DNA from: a virus
Direction: 5' to 3' (one strand)
IMG/VR virus record: IMGVR_UViG_3300043803_001184
Coordinates: 1 to 39,854 of that record
Length of the DNA stretch: 39,854 bases
Shown here one piece after another: positions 1 to 5,615 of this stretch; within the stretch, counting starts at the first letter, position 1, and each line of letters begins with the position of its first letter. A program made the position numbers and the translations under genes. The notes beneath the pieces are model-generated. The model searched no databases, had not been told where the DNA came from, and saw only the letters and a list, made by a program, of their open reading frames with translations.

Positions 1-145
1 AGCGTAGGAAGCTCCTACTCTTTCTGATTGAACCGCCGCACCCTGAACGCTTAATTGAATTGAGTCAGTGATTTTTGATGTGATTTCGCCAGCAAAAGCA
101 GGAGTAGTGATGAATAACGAAAAGATAAGTGCTAATCTTTTCATT
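1..145 (-). CDS. secreted protein with signal peptide, 5' part only (runs off the left edge)
   Basis: On the minus strand an ATG at 145 opens a frame that stays open to the window edge (48 codons). It begins MKRLALIFSLFITTPAFAGE, a classic Sec signal peptide with a positive N-terminus, a hydrophobic core and an AFA-type cleavage site, followed by a polar beta-like segment ending in GASYA. Signal-peptide proteins of this style are recurrent in cyanomyoviruses, but I cannot name the family from 48 residues. It diverges from the genes to its right. Presence of a gene is fairly sure; function is unknown. Confidence 0.7.
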
Positions 146-200
146 GTTCTAGTGGTGATGAACTATTTGTATTTAGTGAGACACTTCTTTAATTGGCACC

Positions 201-229
201 TTGACAAATCCTAAATATTAACTTATTAT
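201..229 (+). promoter_or_regulatory. host sigma70-type promoter just before a terminator
   Basis: TTGACA (201-206), 17 bp spacer, TATTAT (224-229). A transcript would start near 236, inside the 5' arm of the hairpin at 234-258, so it would meet a terminator at once or start beyond it. Confidence 0.55.
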
Positions 230-231
230 GT

Positions 232-262
232 AAAAACCCGCTACAAAATGGCGGGTTTCTTA
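232..262 (+). terminator. rho-independent terminator-like hairpin
   Basis: AAACCCGC (234-241) pairs perfectly with GCGGGTTT (251-258) around a 9-nt loop and is followed by a short T-rich tail. It lies directly downstream of the 201-229 promoter and upstream of the lysozyme gene. Confidence 0.6.
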
Positions 263-361
263 TTATGAGTCCTTGACGTGACAATTAGAGCCGTGGGGTC
301 TGCCCTCTGAGAAGAGGGAAGTGCGCTTTCCCTATACGGATGTAGAGTTCAATTAATTTTA
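263..361 (+). promoter_or_regulatory. leader with two competing hairpins upstream of the lysozyme gene
   Basis: The leader contains a CCCTCT/AGAGGG hairpin at about 302-318. The same AGAGGGAA stretch can instead pair with the downstream TTTCCC at about 330. No clear Shine-Dalgarno sequence precedes the ATG at 362. The alternative pairings suggest a regulated leader, but no known RNA family is recognised. Confidence 0.3.
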
Positions 362-979
362 ATGCAAAATATCTTTACAGTAGCCCTGCCTCTTCTGGCA
401 ACGGTTACAACCAGTACGGCAACACTGCCATTCGTAAACTACAAAATGGACGGTCCTCCGCCCCCTGTAGTTGAAGAGACAGCAATCCGCGAGGTTGCTC
501 CCGCAAAACCTAAAGAGACAAGGTTAATTTGTAAAGGGTGTAATGAAAATGAGAATGCTACCCTGGCATACTTCCAGGATCGTGGTATTAAAGACAGAAA
601 CGCCCTTGCTACCATCATGGGTAACATTCGTCAGGAATCAACTTTTATTCCTAACATTTGTGAAGGTGGTAGCAGAACCAGTTGGGGTAACTGCGGACGC
701 GGTTACGGACTGATTCAATGGACATCTGCCAACCGTTATTATGGATTGGGTGATTTTGCTAAGAAGTATGGTGGTTCTCCATCAGCACTTCACACGCAAC
801 TTCGTTATCTAACAAATGAAGTCCAGTGGCAAAAGATTGAGGAGCGTATGAAGACTCCTGGCAAATCAATTAACCGCTACATGGACTATGCGTATAGTTG
901 GATTGGATGGGGGCATCATGGAGCCCGCACTTCGTATGCTCATGATTATGCTTCTCGTCTGATCACGGTAGAAGTTTGA
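362..979 (+). CDS. phage tail-lysozyme-like cell-wall hydrolase
   Basis: A 205-residue protein. It starts with a hydrophobic segment (residues 1-25) and a Pro-rich linker (about 31-52). From about residue 65 it resembles the phage tail lysozyme family, with 'NALATIMGNIRQESTF', 'NICEGG', 'GYGLIQWTSANRYYGL' and a C-terminal 'WIGWGHHG' region. The Glu in the RQES motif is the likely catalytic acid by analogy with lysozyme-fold enzymes. It probably cleaves host peptidoglycan for lysis or entry. The N-terminal hydrophobic segment could be a signal anchor. It is followed at once by a GC-rich hairpin. Family call is good; lysis versus virion role is open. Confidence 0.72.
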   Translation: MQNIFTVALPLLATVTTSTATLPFVNYKMDGPPPPVVEETAIREVAPAKPKETRLICKGCNENENATLAYFQDRGIKDRNALATIMGNIRQESTFIPNICEGGSRTSWGNCGRGYGLIQWTSANRYYGLGDFAKKYGGSPSALHTQLRYLTNEVQWQKIEERMKTPGKSINRYMDYAYSWIGWGHHGARTSYAHDYASRLITVEV

Positions 980-986
980 TATATAA

Positions 987-1014
987 GGGGAGTGCTGCAG
1001 AACTCCCCTTTCTT
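987..1014 (+). terminator. terminator hairpin after the lysozyme gene
   Basis: GGGGAGT (987-993) pairs with ACTCCCC (1002-1008), followed by TTTCTT. The next start codon (1015) comes directly after the T tract, and the only purine-rich ribosome-binding candidate (AAGGGGAG) lies in the 5' arm, so the hairpin may also affect translation of the next gene. Confidence 0.7.
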
Positions 1015-1419
1015 ATGATTAACTTTAACTTTGGTAAGAAGAAACCAGATAAAAAACAATTAATAATACTCAGTGTTGTATTATCTTCTATTATCGCAGC
1101 ACTCTCACAATGTACTGGAGTATCTGAAAATGGACTTTGGGACTTATTGGATGAAATTCAAAGAAGATATTTCCCGCAGACTATTCTCAATGAGATTTTT
1201 ATTCAAGATCCTAACAAAGTAGAACGCAGAGTCAAACGTGATGTAGATCGTGCTATCAGTGAAGTAACTCCAGAGTATGATCGTATTATCCAAGAATCAA
1301 ATAATCGTTATAAACCACGTTATGTTGAGAAGGCACCAGACGGCAGTGAGGCACAGAGACTGCTTGGTGGAGAAATGAGAATTTGTGCCGTATGGGTTGA
1401 CGACTGCCCTAAGGAGTAG
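1015..1419 (+). CDS. small membrane-anchored protein of unknown function
   Basis: 134 residues starting MINFNFGKKK. An upstream in-frame ATG (976) would place its codons inside the terminator hairpin, so the ATG at 1015 is preferred. One hydrophobic helix (residues about 17-33, LIILSVVLSSIIAAL) is followed by Cys and a polar, helix-prone domain rich in Glu and Arg, ending in 'RICAVWVDDCPKE' with two cysteines. An N-terminal anchor with a periplasmic domain beside a lysozyme gene would fit a spanin-like lysis helper, but no family is recognised and this is only context. The tRNA promoter overlaps its last codons. Confidence 0.6.
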   Translation: MINFNFGKKKPDKKQLIILSVVLSSIIAALSQCTGVSENGLWDLLDEIQRRYFPQTILNEIFIQDPNKVERRVKRDVDRAISEVTPEYDRIIQESNNRYKPRYVEKAPDGSEAQRLLGGEMRICAVWVDDCPKE

Positions 1420-1425
1420 TATAAT
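1397..1425 (+). promoter_or_regulatory. strong host-type promoter for the tRNA-Arg/Asn region
   Basis: TTGACG (1397-1402), 17 bp, TATAAT (1420-1425). It overlaps the end of the preceding coding sequence (stop at 1419) and would start RNA near 1432. Confidence 0.75.
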
Positions 1426-1431
1426 ACTCTC

Positions 1432-1511
1432 ATAGGCAGCGGGGGTCCAAACTCCGTGTAAGTCCTGCCCCTCCCTGCCCATTGGGTCGATAAAGATGGG
1501 AGGTCCCTTAA
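1432..1511 (+). ncRNA. structured leader RNA in front of tRNA-Arg
   Basis: GGCAG (1435-1439) can pair with CTGCC (1475-1479), enclosing a GGGG/CCCC stem (1441-1444 with 1468-1471). An overlapping CCCAT (1478-1482) can pair with ATGGG (1496-1500). No tRNA fold and no ORF fit here. It could be a processed leader or an independent small RNA; no known family is recognised by eye. Confidence 0.4.
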
Positions 1512-1585
1512 GGGCACGTAACTCAGATGGATAGAGTATCCGACTTCTAATCGGTTTGTCGGGGGTTCAAGTCCCTCCGTGCCTG
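1512..1585 (+). tRNA. tRNA-Arg (UCU)
   Basis: Acceptor GGGCACG pairs with CGTGCCT (one G-U). The anticodon loop CTTCTAA on a TCCGA/TCGG stem gives UCU, and the T arm holds GGTTCAAGTCC. CCA is not encoded. Confidence 0.9.
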
Positions 1586-1610
1586 TTGGAGATTTTATTC
1601 TCCAAACCAT

Positions 1611-1682
1611 TCCCCTGTAGTTCAGCGGTAGAATCGCAGACTGTTAATCTGTTTGTCCCTGGTTCGAATCCAGGCGGGGGAG
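1611..1682 (+). tRNA. tRNA-Asn (GUU)
   Basis: Acceptor TCCCCTG/CGGGGGA, anticodon loop CTGTTAA giving GUU, T arm with GGTTCGAATCC. No encoded CCA. It lies 25 nt after tRNA-Arg, presumably on the same transcript. Confidence 0.93.
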
Positions 1683-1714
1683 TTAGACCTATAAATAAAT
1701 AAAAAAAGGTCTAA
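1683..1714 (+). promoter_or_regulatory. late promoter held in a hairpin that masks the HNH start region
   Basis: TTAGACCT (1683-1690) is the perfect complement of AGGTCTAA (1707-1714). The T4-type late box TATAAATA (1690-1697) lies at the end of the 5' arm and in the loop. The 3' arm includes the AGG of the ribosome-binding site and ends one base before the ATG at 1716. Read-through RNA from upstream would fold and block translation, while late RNA would lack the 5' arm. Confidence 0.7.
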
Positions 1715-1715
1715 T

Positions 1716-2105
1716 ATGAAAGGAACTTGTCTCTATTGTAAAACCGAGTTTGATTACAGTCCCTCCCAAAAAAGAGGAAAATACTGTAATAATAAATGTC
1801 AGCAGATGTATCAGCATCAGTTGAAAGTTAGTGCTTGGTTGAATGAAGGAAAAGTTCCTGGAATCAAAGTAATACGAAGATACTTACTAGAACAAAATAA
1901 TTGTTGTAGTGAGTGTGGTATTACTGAATGGAATGGCAAACCTATTGTTTTAGAGGTTGACCATATTGACGGTCACCATTATAATAATAACATAAGTAAC
2001 TTACGGTTACTTTGTCCCAACTGCCATTCCCAAACTCCCACATATAAATCTAAAAATAATGGTAATGGGAGACCTAATAGATATGCCCTTGTAACTCAGT
2101 GGTAG
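1716..2105 (+). CDS. HNH homing endonuclease in the tRNA cluster
   Basis: 129 residues. An N-terminal Zn finger of CxxC...CxxxC type (CLYCKTEF, then YCNNKC, about residues 5-30) is followed by a central helical region and a C-terminal HNH domain with 'CSECG', 'LEVDHIDGHHYNNN', 'NLRLLCPNCHSQ' (about 64-110). These are the His-Asn-His metal site and its Zn ribbon. Such free-standing enzymes cut DNA at or near their own insertion site and spread by repair. The reading frame continues 21 nt into the tRNA-Thr gene and stops on the tRNA D-loop (TGG TAG), so the gene and the tRNA share sequence. It is under hairpin-locked late expression. Confidence 0.88.
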   Translation: MKGTCLYCKTEFDYSPSQKRGKYCNNKCQQMYQHQLKVSAWLNEGKVPGIKVIRRYLLEQNNCCSECGITEWNGKPIVLEVDHIDGHHYNNNISNLRLLCPNCHSQTPTYKSKNNGNGRPNRYALVTQW

Positions 2106-2156
2106 AGTGCGATACTTGTAATATCGAAGTCATCGGTTCAAATCCGTTCGGGGGCT
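2085..2156 (+). tRNA. tRNA-Thr (UGU)
   Basis: Acceptor GCCCTTG/CGGGGGC (two G-U pairs), anticodon loop CTTGTAA on CGATA/TATCG giving UGU, T arm with GGTTCAAATCC. Its first 21 nt also encode the last residues and stop codon of the HNH gene. Confidence 0.93.
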
Positions 2157-2157
2157 C

Positions 2158-2186
2158 TTGACATAATACTTATTATGTCATATACT
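2158..2186 (+). promoter_or_regulatory. promoter spanned by a 22-bp palindrome (operator candidate)
   Basis: TTGACA (2158-2163), 17 bp, TATACT (2181-2186). TGACATAATA (2159-2168) and TATTATGTCA (2171-2180) are perfect inverted arms separated by 2 nt, filling the interval from the -35 box to the edge of the -10 box. This looks like a dimeric repressor site or a cruciform-prone element. RNA would start near 2193, ahead of tRNA-Gly. Confidence 0.6.
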
Positions 2187-2192
2187 TTACAA

Positions 2193-2266
2193 GTCCGTGT
2201 GAAGTGAAGTGCGTGGGGTTCCGTGCCTGTGAAGGGAAACCTGAGGCTGGGTAAATCCCCACCATT
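2193..2266 (+). ncRNA. structured leader RNA in front of tRNA-Gly
   Basis: GTGGGG (2213-2218) pairs with CCCCAC (2257-2262) and encloses GCCT/AGGC (2225-2228 with 2244-2247). An alternative inner pairing of GGTTCC with GGAAACC competes with it. No ORF and no tRNA fold. With the 1432-1511 leader it shares a CCGTGT(G)AAGT string. Possibly a cis-regulatory or processed leader RNA; the family is not recognised. Confidence 0.4.
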
Positions 2267-2338
2267 GCGGAAGTAACTCAACGGTAGAGTCCCTGCCTTC
2301 CAAGCAGGTTGTTGCGAGTTCGAATCTCGTCTTCCGCT
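2267..2338 (+). tRNA. tRNA-Gly (UCC)
   Basis: Acceptor GCGGAAG/CTTCCGC, anticodon loop CTTCCAA on CCTGC/GCAGG giving UCC, T arm with AGTTCGAATCT. CCA not encoded. Confidence 0.94.
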
Positions 2339-2364
2339 CTTAAAAAGTCTTAACCGTATCTTAA

Positions 2365-2394
2365 TTGACACATCTGATACGGTTATGCTATGAT
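2365..2394 (+). promoter_or_regulatory. host-type promoter embedded in a hairpin, upstream of the porin
   Basis: TTGACA (2365-2370), 18 bp, TATGAT (2389-2394). The -35 box lies in the loop of a perfect 9-bp hairpin, AACCGTATC (2352-2360) with GATACGGTT (2376-2384). The hairpin has no T tract, so it may be a weak terminator for the tRNA transcript. Confidence 0.55.
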
Positions 2395-2402
2395 ACCATC
2401 AA

Positions 2403-2433
2403 CTTAATCATCTTTTAAGATTTGGTTAAGCAC
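2403..2433 (+). promoter_or_regulatory. Pho-box-like repeats upstream of the porin
   Basis: TTAA occurs three times at exactly 11-bp spacing (2404, 2415, 2426), within CTTAATCA, TTTAAGAT and GTTAAGCA. This matches the cyanobacterial PhoB/SphR box pattern (PyTTAAPyPy repeats, 11-bp period). A TATATA at 2437-2442 could serve as the -10. A hairpin AAGGTTT/AAACCTT (2445-2465) follows in the leader. Confidence 0.6.
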
Positions 2434-2494
2434 CTCTATATACCAAGGTTTATCTAAAAAACCTTAATTGTCCTATAGTACATAAAACATTTTT

Positions 2495-3982
2495 ATGAAA
2501 CTCAAACAACTGATGCTTGCACCTGTTGCTTTTGGAATGGTTGCTCCTGTTGCTGCGAATGCCGCAGACCTTAATATGGCAGCAGTCAACCAATACACTT
2601 CCTCGGAACAAGTCTCAAGCATCAAACAACTTTCTGATGTCCAACCTACGGATTGGGCTTATCAGGCACTCAGCAATTTGGTTGAGCGTTATGGTTGCGT
2701 TGCTGGTTATGAAAACGGAACTTATCTTGGTGGTAAGGCAATGACCCGTTTTGAAGCAGCAGCACTTCTGAATGCTTGTCTGGATCGTGTGACCGAAGTG
2801 ACCGATGAACTCTCTCGTCTGATGAATGAGTTCCAGAATGAACTGACTATTCTCAAAGGTCGTGTTGCCAAACTGGAAACTCAAGTTGGTCAACTTCAGG
2901 CACAGCAATTCTCCACCACTACCAAACTGCGTGGTGAAGCAACTTTCGTTATTGGTGGTGTAGAAGGCGCCCGTCTTGCTAACAGCAGCAACGTTGGCAA
3001 CACCGCTTTCAACTATGATGTTCGCTTGAACTTTGATACCTCCTTCACTGGTAAGGATCTGCTCAAGACCCGTCTGCGTTCTGGCAACTTCTCTTCGCAA
3101 CCTTTCGGTTCGTCTTCTTCACTGTTCAAACTGGACAAGGCAGAAACCTATGCGAACCAAGTTACTCTTGATCGCTTGTACTACAGTTTCCCTGGTCTCA
3201 CTAAAGGTGTGACCCTGACTGCTGGTGCTATCGTTCGTAACACTGAGATGTCTTGGATTCCTACCGCATACAAGTCGGACATTCTTGACTTCTTTGCTGT
3301 TGCTGGTGCTCCTGGTGTCTATAACAAGGCAACTGGTGCTGGTTTCGGTGCTCAGTGGGTACAACCTGGTAAGAAGGGTAAGGGTGGTTTCGTTGCCAAC
3401 CTGAACTATGTTGCTCAAAGTGGTTCTGATTCTTCTAAGGGTGAGTTTGATGCCACTGGTGCTCTGAATACTCTGGCACAGTTTGGTTATCGTGCTCCTC
3501 AGTATGGTGTCGCATTCGGTTATCGTTATGGAACCGAAGGAACCCGTGTTCGTACCTTCAATGGTGTTGCTGGTAATGCTGGCACTCTCGCCGCTAACCA
3601 AACCTCTAACGGTTATGCTCTGAACGCTTATTGGCATCCCAAGACCTCTGGTATTATTCCTTCTGTGAGTGGTGCTTATGGTTGGAACAATGTTCAGGGT
3701 CCTGCGACCCCTAACGCTGCTACCAACTCTACTACCTGGATGGCAGGTGTTCAGTGGAGCGATGTGTTTGCTAAGGGTAATGCTGCTGGTTTCGCCATCG
3801 GTGCTCCTGGCAACGCTCCTACCCTCAGTAAGGATGCTGTGATGTGGGAAACCTTCTATCGTTACAAAGTTAGTGATAACATCAGCATCACTCCTTCTGT
3901 GTTCTATGTGTCTAACAACCAAGGTCTGAAGAATGCTTCTTCTAACTATGGTGGTGTGATCCAAACCAGTTTCAGGTTCTGA
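2495..3982 (+). CDS. outer-membrane porin (SLH domain plus OprB-type barrel), host-derived
   Basis: 495 residues. A Sec signal peptide (residues 1-24, ending AANAADL) is followed by an SLH domain (about 50-100, 'DVQPTDWAYQALSNLVERYGCVAGYENGTY' region), a coiled-coil (about 103-137, 'LKGRVAKLETQVGQLQAQQ') and a C-terminal beta-barrel ending in Phe ('TSFRF'), the outer-membrane sorting signature. This is the layout of cyanobacterial Som/OprB-like porins. In picocyanobacteria one such porin is induced by phosphate starvation, which agrees with the Pho-like repeats upstream and pstS downstream. It probably increases outer-membrane permeability to phosphate. A complete, intact gene; a strong terminator follows. 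Confidence 0.9.
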   Translation: MKLKQLMLAPVAFGMVAPVAANAADLNMAAVNQYTSSEQVSSIKQLSDVQPTDWAYQALSNLVERYGCVAGYENGTYLGGKAMTRFEAAALLNACLDRVTEVTDELSRLMNEFQNELTILKGRVAKLETQVGQLQAQQFSTTTKLRGEATFVIGGVEGARLANSSNVGNTAFNYDVRLNFDTSFTGKDLLKTRLRSGNFSSQPFGSSSSLFKLDKAETYANQVTLDRLYYSFPGLTKGVTLTAGAIVRNTEMSWIPTAYKSDILDFFAVAGAPGVYNKATGAGFGAQWVQPGKKGKGGFVANLNYVAQSGSDSSKGEFDATGALNTLAQFGYRAPQYGVAFGYRYGTEGTRVRTFNGVAGNAGTLAANQTSNGYALNAYWHPKTSGIIPSVSGAYGWNNVQGPATPNAATNSTTWMAGVQWSDVFAKGNAAGFAIGAPGNAPTLSKDAVMWETFYRYKVSDNISITPSVFYVSNNQGLKNASSNYGGVIQTSFRF

Positions 3983-4001
3983 TAATAACCTGATACCTTT
4001 A

Positions 4002-4026
4002 AACCTCTCTTCGGAGAGGTTTTTTG
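4002..4026 (+). terminator. terminator after the porin, UUCG tetraloop
   Basis: AACCTCTC (4002-4009), TTCG loop, GAGAGGTT (4014-4021), then a run of T. A textbook stable terminator that separates the porin from pstS. Confidence 0.92.
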
Positions 4027-4039
4027 GTGTTTGATAACA

Positions 4040-4072
4040 TTTAACTTTCTCTTAAACTTAATCAAGTACAAT
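4040..4072 (+). promoter_or_regulatory. Pho-box-like promoter of pstS
   Basis: TTAA at 4041 and 4052 (11-bp period) within TTTAACTT and CTTAAACT, with a degenerate third repeat near 4063. A -10-like TACAAT lies at 4067-4072. No good -35 hexamer is present, as expected for an activator-dependent Pho promoter. Confidence 0.6.
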
Positions 4073-4095
4073 TACTTACGAAGTTTTTAATTCTT

Positions 4096-5073
4096 ATGAA
4101 ACTCAAACACATTGCTACACTTGGTCTTGCTCTTGCTCCTACCACTGCACTTGCTGGACCTATTCTCAATGGTGCTGGCGCCACCTTCCCTGCACCAATT
4201 TATCAACGATGGTTCCAAGATTATGCACGAACTACTGGGAACAGGGTTAATTATCAGTCCGTTGGTTCTGGCGCTGGTATTCGTCAATTTGTTGCGGGCA
4301 CAGTTGACTTCGGAGCAAGCGACGAACCAATCAAAGCAAAAGAAGCAGCAAAAGTAAAGCGTGGTGTTGTTCAGATTCCTATGGTGGGTGGAACGATTGC
4401 TGTTGCCTACAACAAACCTGGATGCAAACTGAAACTGACTCAGAAGCAAACTGTTGATATCTTTGCTGGTCGTATTAAGGACTGGAAACAAGTCGGTTGT
4501 GCTGCTGGTTCTATCAGGGTTGTCCATCGTTCGGACGGTTCTGGAACCACTTATGCTTTCACCAACTCTCTGGATGCTTTTGGTGGTTGGACTGCTGGTG
4601 TTGGTAAGTCAATCAACTGGCCTGTTGGAGTCGGTGCAAAAGGTAATGAAGGTGTTGCTGGAACTCTTTCCAACACTCCTGGTGGTATCGGTTATCTCAA
4701 TACTGGATTCGTTCGTGCTAATAAACTCCAGGCTGCTGTTCTTCAGAACAAGGCAGGTAAGTTTGTTGGACCTTCTGCTGTAACTGGTGCTGCTGCTCTG
4801 AATGGAATCAAACTGGATCCTGTGACCCTTGCTGGTGAAGATCCTAATCCTGCAGGTGCTCGTGCCTATCCTATTTCCACTCTGACCTGGATTATTGCCT
4901 ATAAGAGTGGTTATGCTCCTGGTAAAGCGACCGCAGTTCGTGATGCTCTGAACTATGCTCTGAGTTCCAAGGCACAATCACTTGCTGATGACCTGGGTTA
5001 TGTTCCTCTTTCTGGTTCTATTCTGAATCGTTCCCGTCTGAAAGTTCAACAAATCGGTCTGGGCGAGAAGTGA
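4096..5073 (+). CDS. pstS: PstS, periplasmic phosphate-binding protein
   Basis: 325 residues. Signal peptide (1-20, ending TALAGP), then the PstS fold with 'LNGAGATFPAPIYQRWF', 'YQSVGSGAGIRQFVAGTVDFGASDEP', 'HRSDGSGTTYAFTN' and 'TPGGIGYLNTG'. The SGAG, SDEP and SDGSGT segments are the conserved phosphate-contact loops. PstS captures phosphate and hands it to the host PstCAB transporter. Cyanophage pstS genes are known to be host-acquired and driven by the host PhoR/PhoB system, which the repeats upstream support. A compound terminator/promoter follows. Confidence 0.95.
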   Translation: MKLKHIATLGLALAPTTALAGPILNGAGATFPAPIYQRWFQDYARTTGNRVNYQSVGSGAGIRQFVAGTVDFGASDEPIKAKEAAKVKRGVVQIPMVGGTIAVAYNKPGCKLKLTQKQTVDIFAGRIKDWKQVGCAAGSIRVVHRSDGSGTTYAFTNSLDAFGGWTAGVGKSINWPVGVGAKGNEGVAGTLSNTPGGIGYLNTGFVRANKLQAAVLQNKAGKFVGPSAVTGAAALNGIKLDPVTLAGEDPNPAGARAYPISTLTWIIAYKSGYAPGKATAVRDALNYALSSKAQSLADDLGYVPLSGSILNRSRLKVQQIGLGEK

Positions 5074-5081
5074 TACATAAT

Positions 5082-5110
5082 GGGGGGGGGGTTGACAAGA
5101 CCCCCTTTTT
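5082..5110 (+). terminator. terminator of pstS whose loop carries the next -35 box
   Basis: The last five of ten consecutive G (5082-5091) pair with CCCCC (5101-5105) around the 9-nt loop TTGACAAGA, followed by TTTTT. The loop contains the TTGACA of the following promoter. The 10-G tract is unusual in this AT-rich genome. Confidence 0.85.
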
Positions 5111-5120
5111 ATTGTATTAT
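5092..5120 (+). promoter_or_regulatory. host-type promoter interlocked with the pstS terminator
   Basis: TTGACA (5092-5097), 17 bp, TATTAT (5115-5120). The spacer is formed by the terminator 3' arm and T tract. RNA would start near 5127, 15 nt before the next gene, which has a strong AGGAGG at 5133-5138. Confidence 0.8.
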
Positions 5121-5141
5121 AAGTAACGAGTCAGGAGGTTT

Positions 5142-5354
5142 ATGTCTCTTCTTTCGCAACTAGACAGGCAACTTGCCATAAGTGCTTTTGAGCATTATGC
5201 TGATTTTCTAAACAGTGAAATATCTTTTATTGAAGATTCCCAACTAGTTGACGACCCAAACTATCCAGAGTATCATACATACAAGCAAGAGTTGTATGAG
5301 TTAAATACACTTCTCAACTGGGTACGTTTGGAGCACTTCAAGAATGAAAATTAA
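5142..5354 (+). CDS. small acidic protein of unknown function
   Basis: 70 residues, mostly helical and acidic, with many Tyr and Leu residues and no membrane segment or metal motif. The start is well supported by an AGGAGG four bases upstream. Its last 11 nt overlap the start of the next small gene, so the two are probably co-translated. First gene of a short unit led by the terminator-embedded promoter; the position suggests an early host-takeover role. Not recognised. Confidence 0.7.
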   Translation: MSLLSQLDRQLAISAFEHYADFLNSEISFIEDSQLVDDPNYPEYHTYKQELYELNTLLNWVRLEHFKNEN

Positions 5355-5508
5355 TCTCTGGTATTGTAAAGATATGAATCTCTGGCGTTGGACTTTGACG
5401 GATGATCATCGTCCAGTTGTCAGACAAGAATCTGGACAACAAACTCATCTACGTGATGCTATGAATGATGTAGCAAATACTGTAGAATATCTTATGGGTC
5501 AGTTTTGA
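5344..5508 (+). CDS. small Trp-rich hypothetical protein
   Basis: 54 residues (MKINLWYCKDMNLWRWTLTD...). It overlaps the preceding gene by 11 nt, which argues for translational coupling. It has four Trp/Tyr-rich turns at the N-terminus and a helical C-terminal half (DAMNDVANTVEYL). No membrane segment. Not recognised; small proteins of this kind are common in cyanophage early regions. Confidence 0.55.
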   Translation: MKINLWYCKDMNLWRWTLTDDHRPVVRQESGQQTHLRDAMNDVANTVEYLMGQF

Positions 5509-5516
5509 CTTTTTAT

Positions 5517-5589
5517 GGGCGAATAACTCAGCGGTAGCAGTGTCTCTTTTACACGGAGAAAGACGGGGGTTCGAATCCCTCTTCGCCCA
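5517..5589 (+). tRNA. tRNA-Val (UAC)
   Basis: Acceptor GGGCGAA/TTCGCCC, anticodon loop TTTACAC on TCTCT/GGAGA giving UAC, T arm with GGTTCGAATCC. No CCA encoded. It lies 8 nt after the preceding gene and appears to be read from the upstream promoter. Confidence 0.92.
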
Positions 5590-5590
5590 T

Positions 5591-5598
5591 TATAAATA
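5591..5598 (+). promoter_or_regulatory. T4-type late promoter for the Dps-like gene
   Basis: TATAAATA box immediately after tRNA-Val and 17 nt before the ATG at 5616. Confidence 0.65.
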
Positions 5599-5615
5599 CC
5601 TAAAAAACTGGTATA

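Noticed and set aside
110-214. 34-residue plus-strand ORF (MNNEKISANLFIVLV...) with AGGAG upstream
   Set aside because: It overlaps the start of the clear signal-peptide gene on the minus strand, and no partner gene or conserved feature supports it. Kept only as a weak possibility.
976-1014. Longer form of the membrane protein starting at 976
   Set aside because: The extra codons lie in the terminator hairpin and read as non-protein-like sequence; ATG 1015 is the better start.
1426-1511. Hidden extra tRNA ahead of tRNA-Arg
   Set aside because: No T arm of GGTTCRANNCC type, no anticodon stem-loop and no acceptor pairing could be drawn.
3119-3964. 281-residue minus-strand ORF inside the porin
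   Set aside because: Shadow of the porin codon pattern; Ser/Thr-rich low-complexity product with no start signals.
4087-4527. Minus-strand ORF inside pstS
   Set aside because: Shadow of pstS with no ribosome-binding site and no protein-like pattern.
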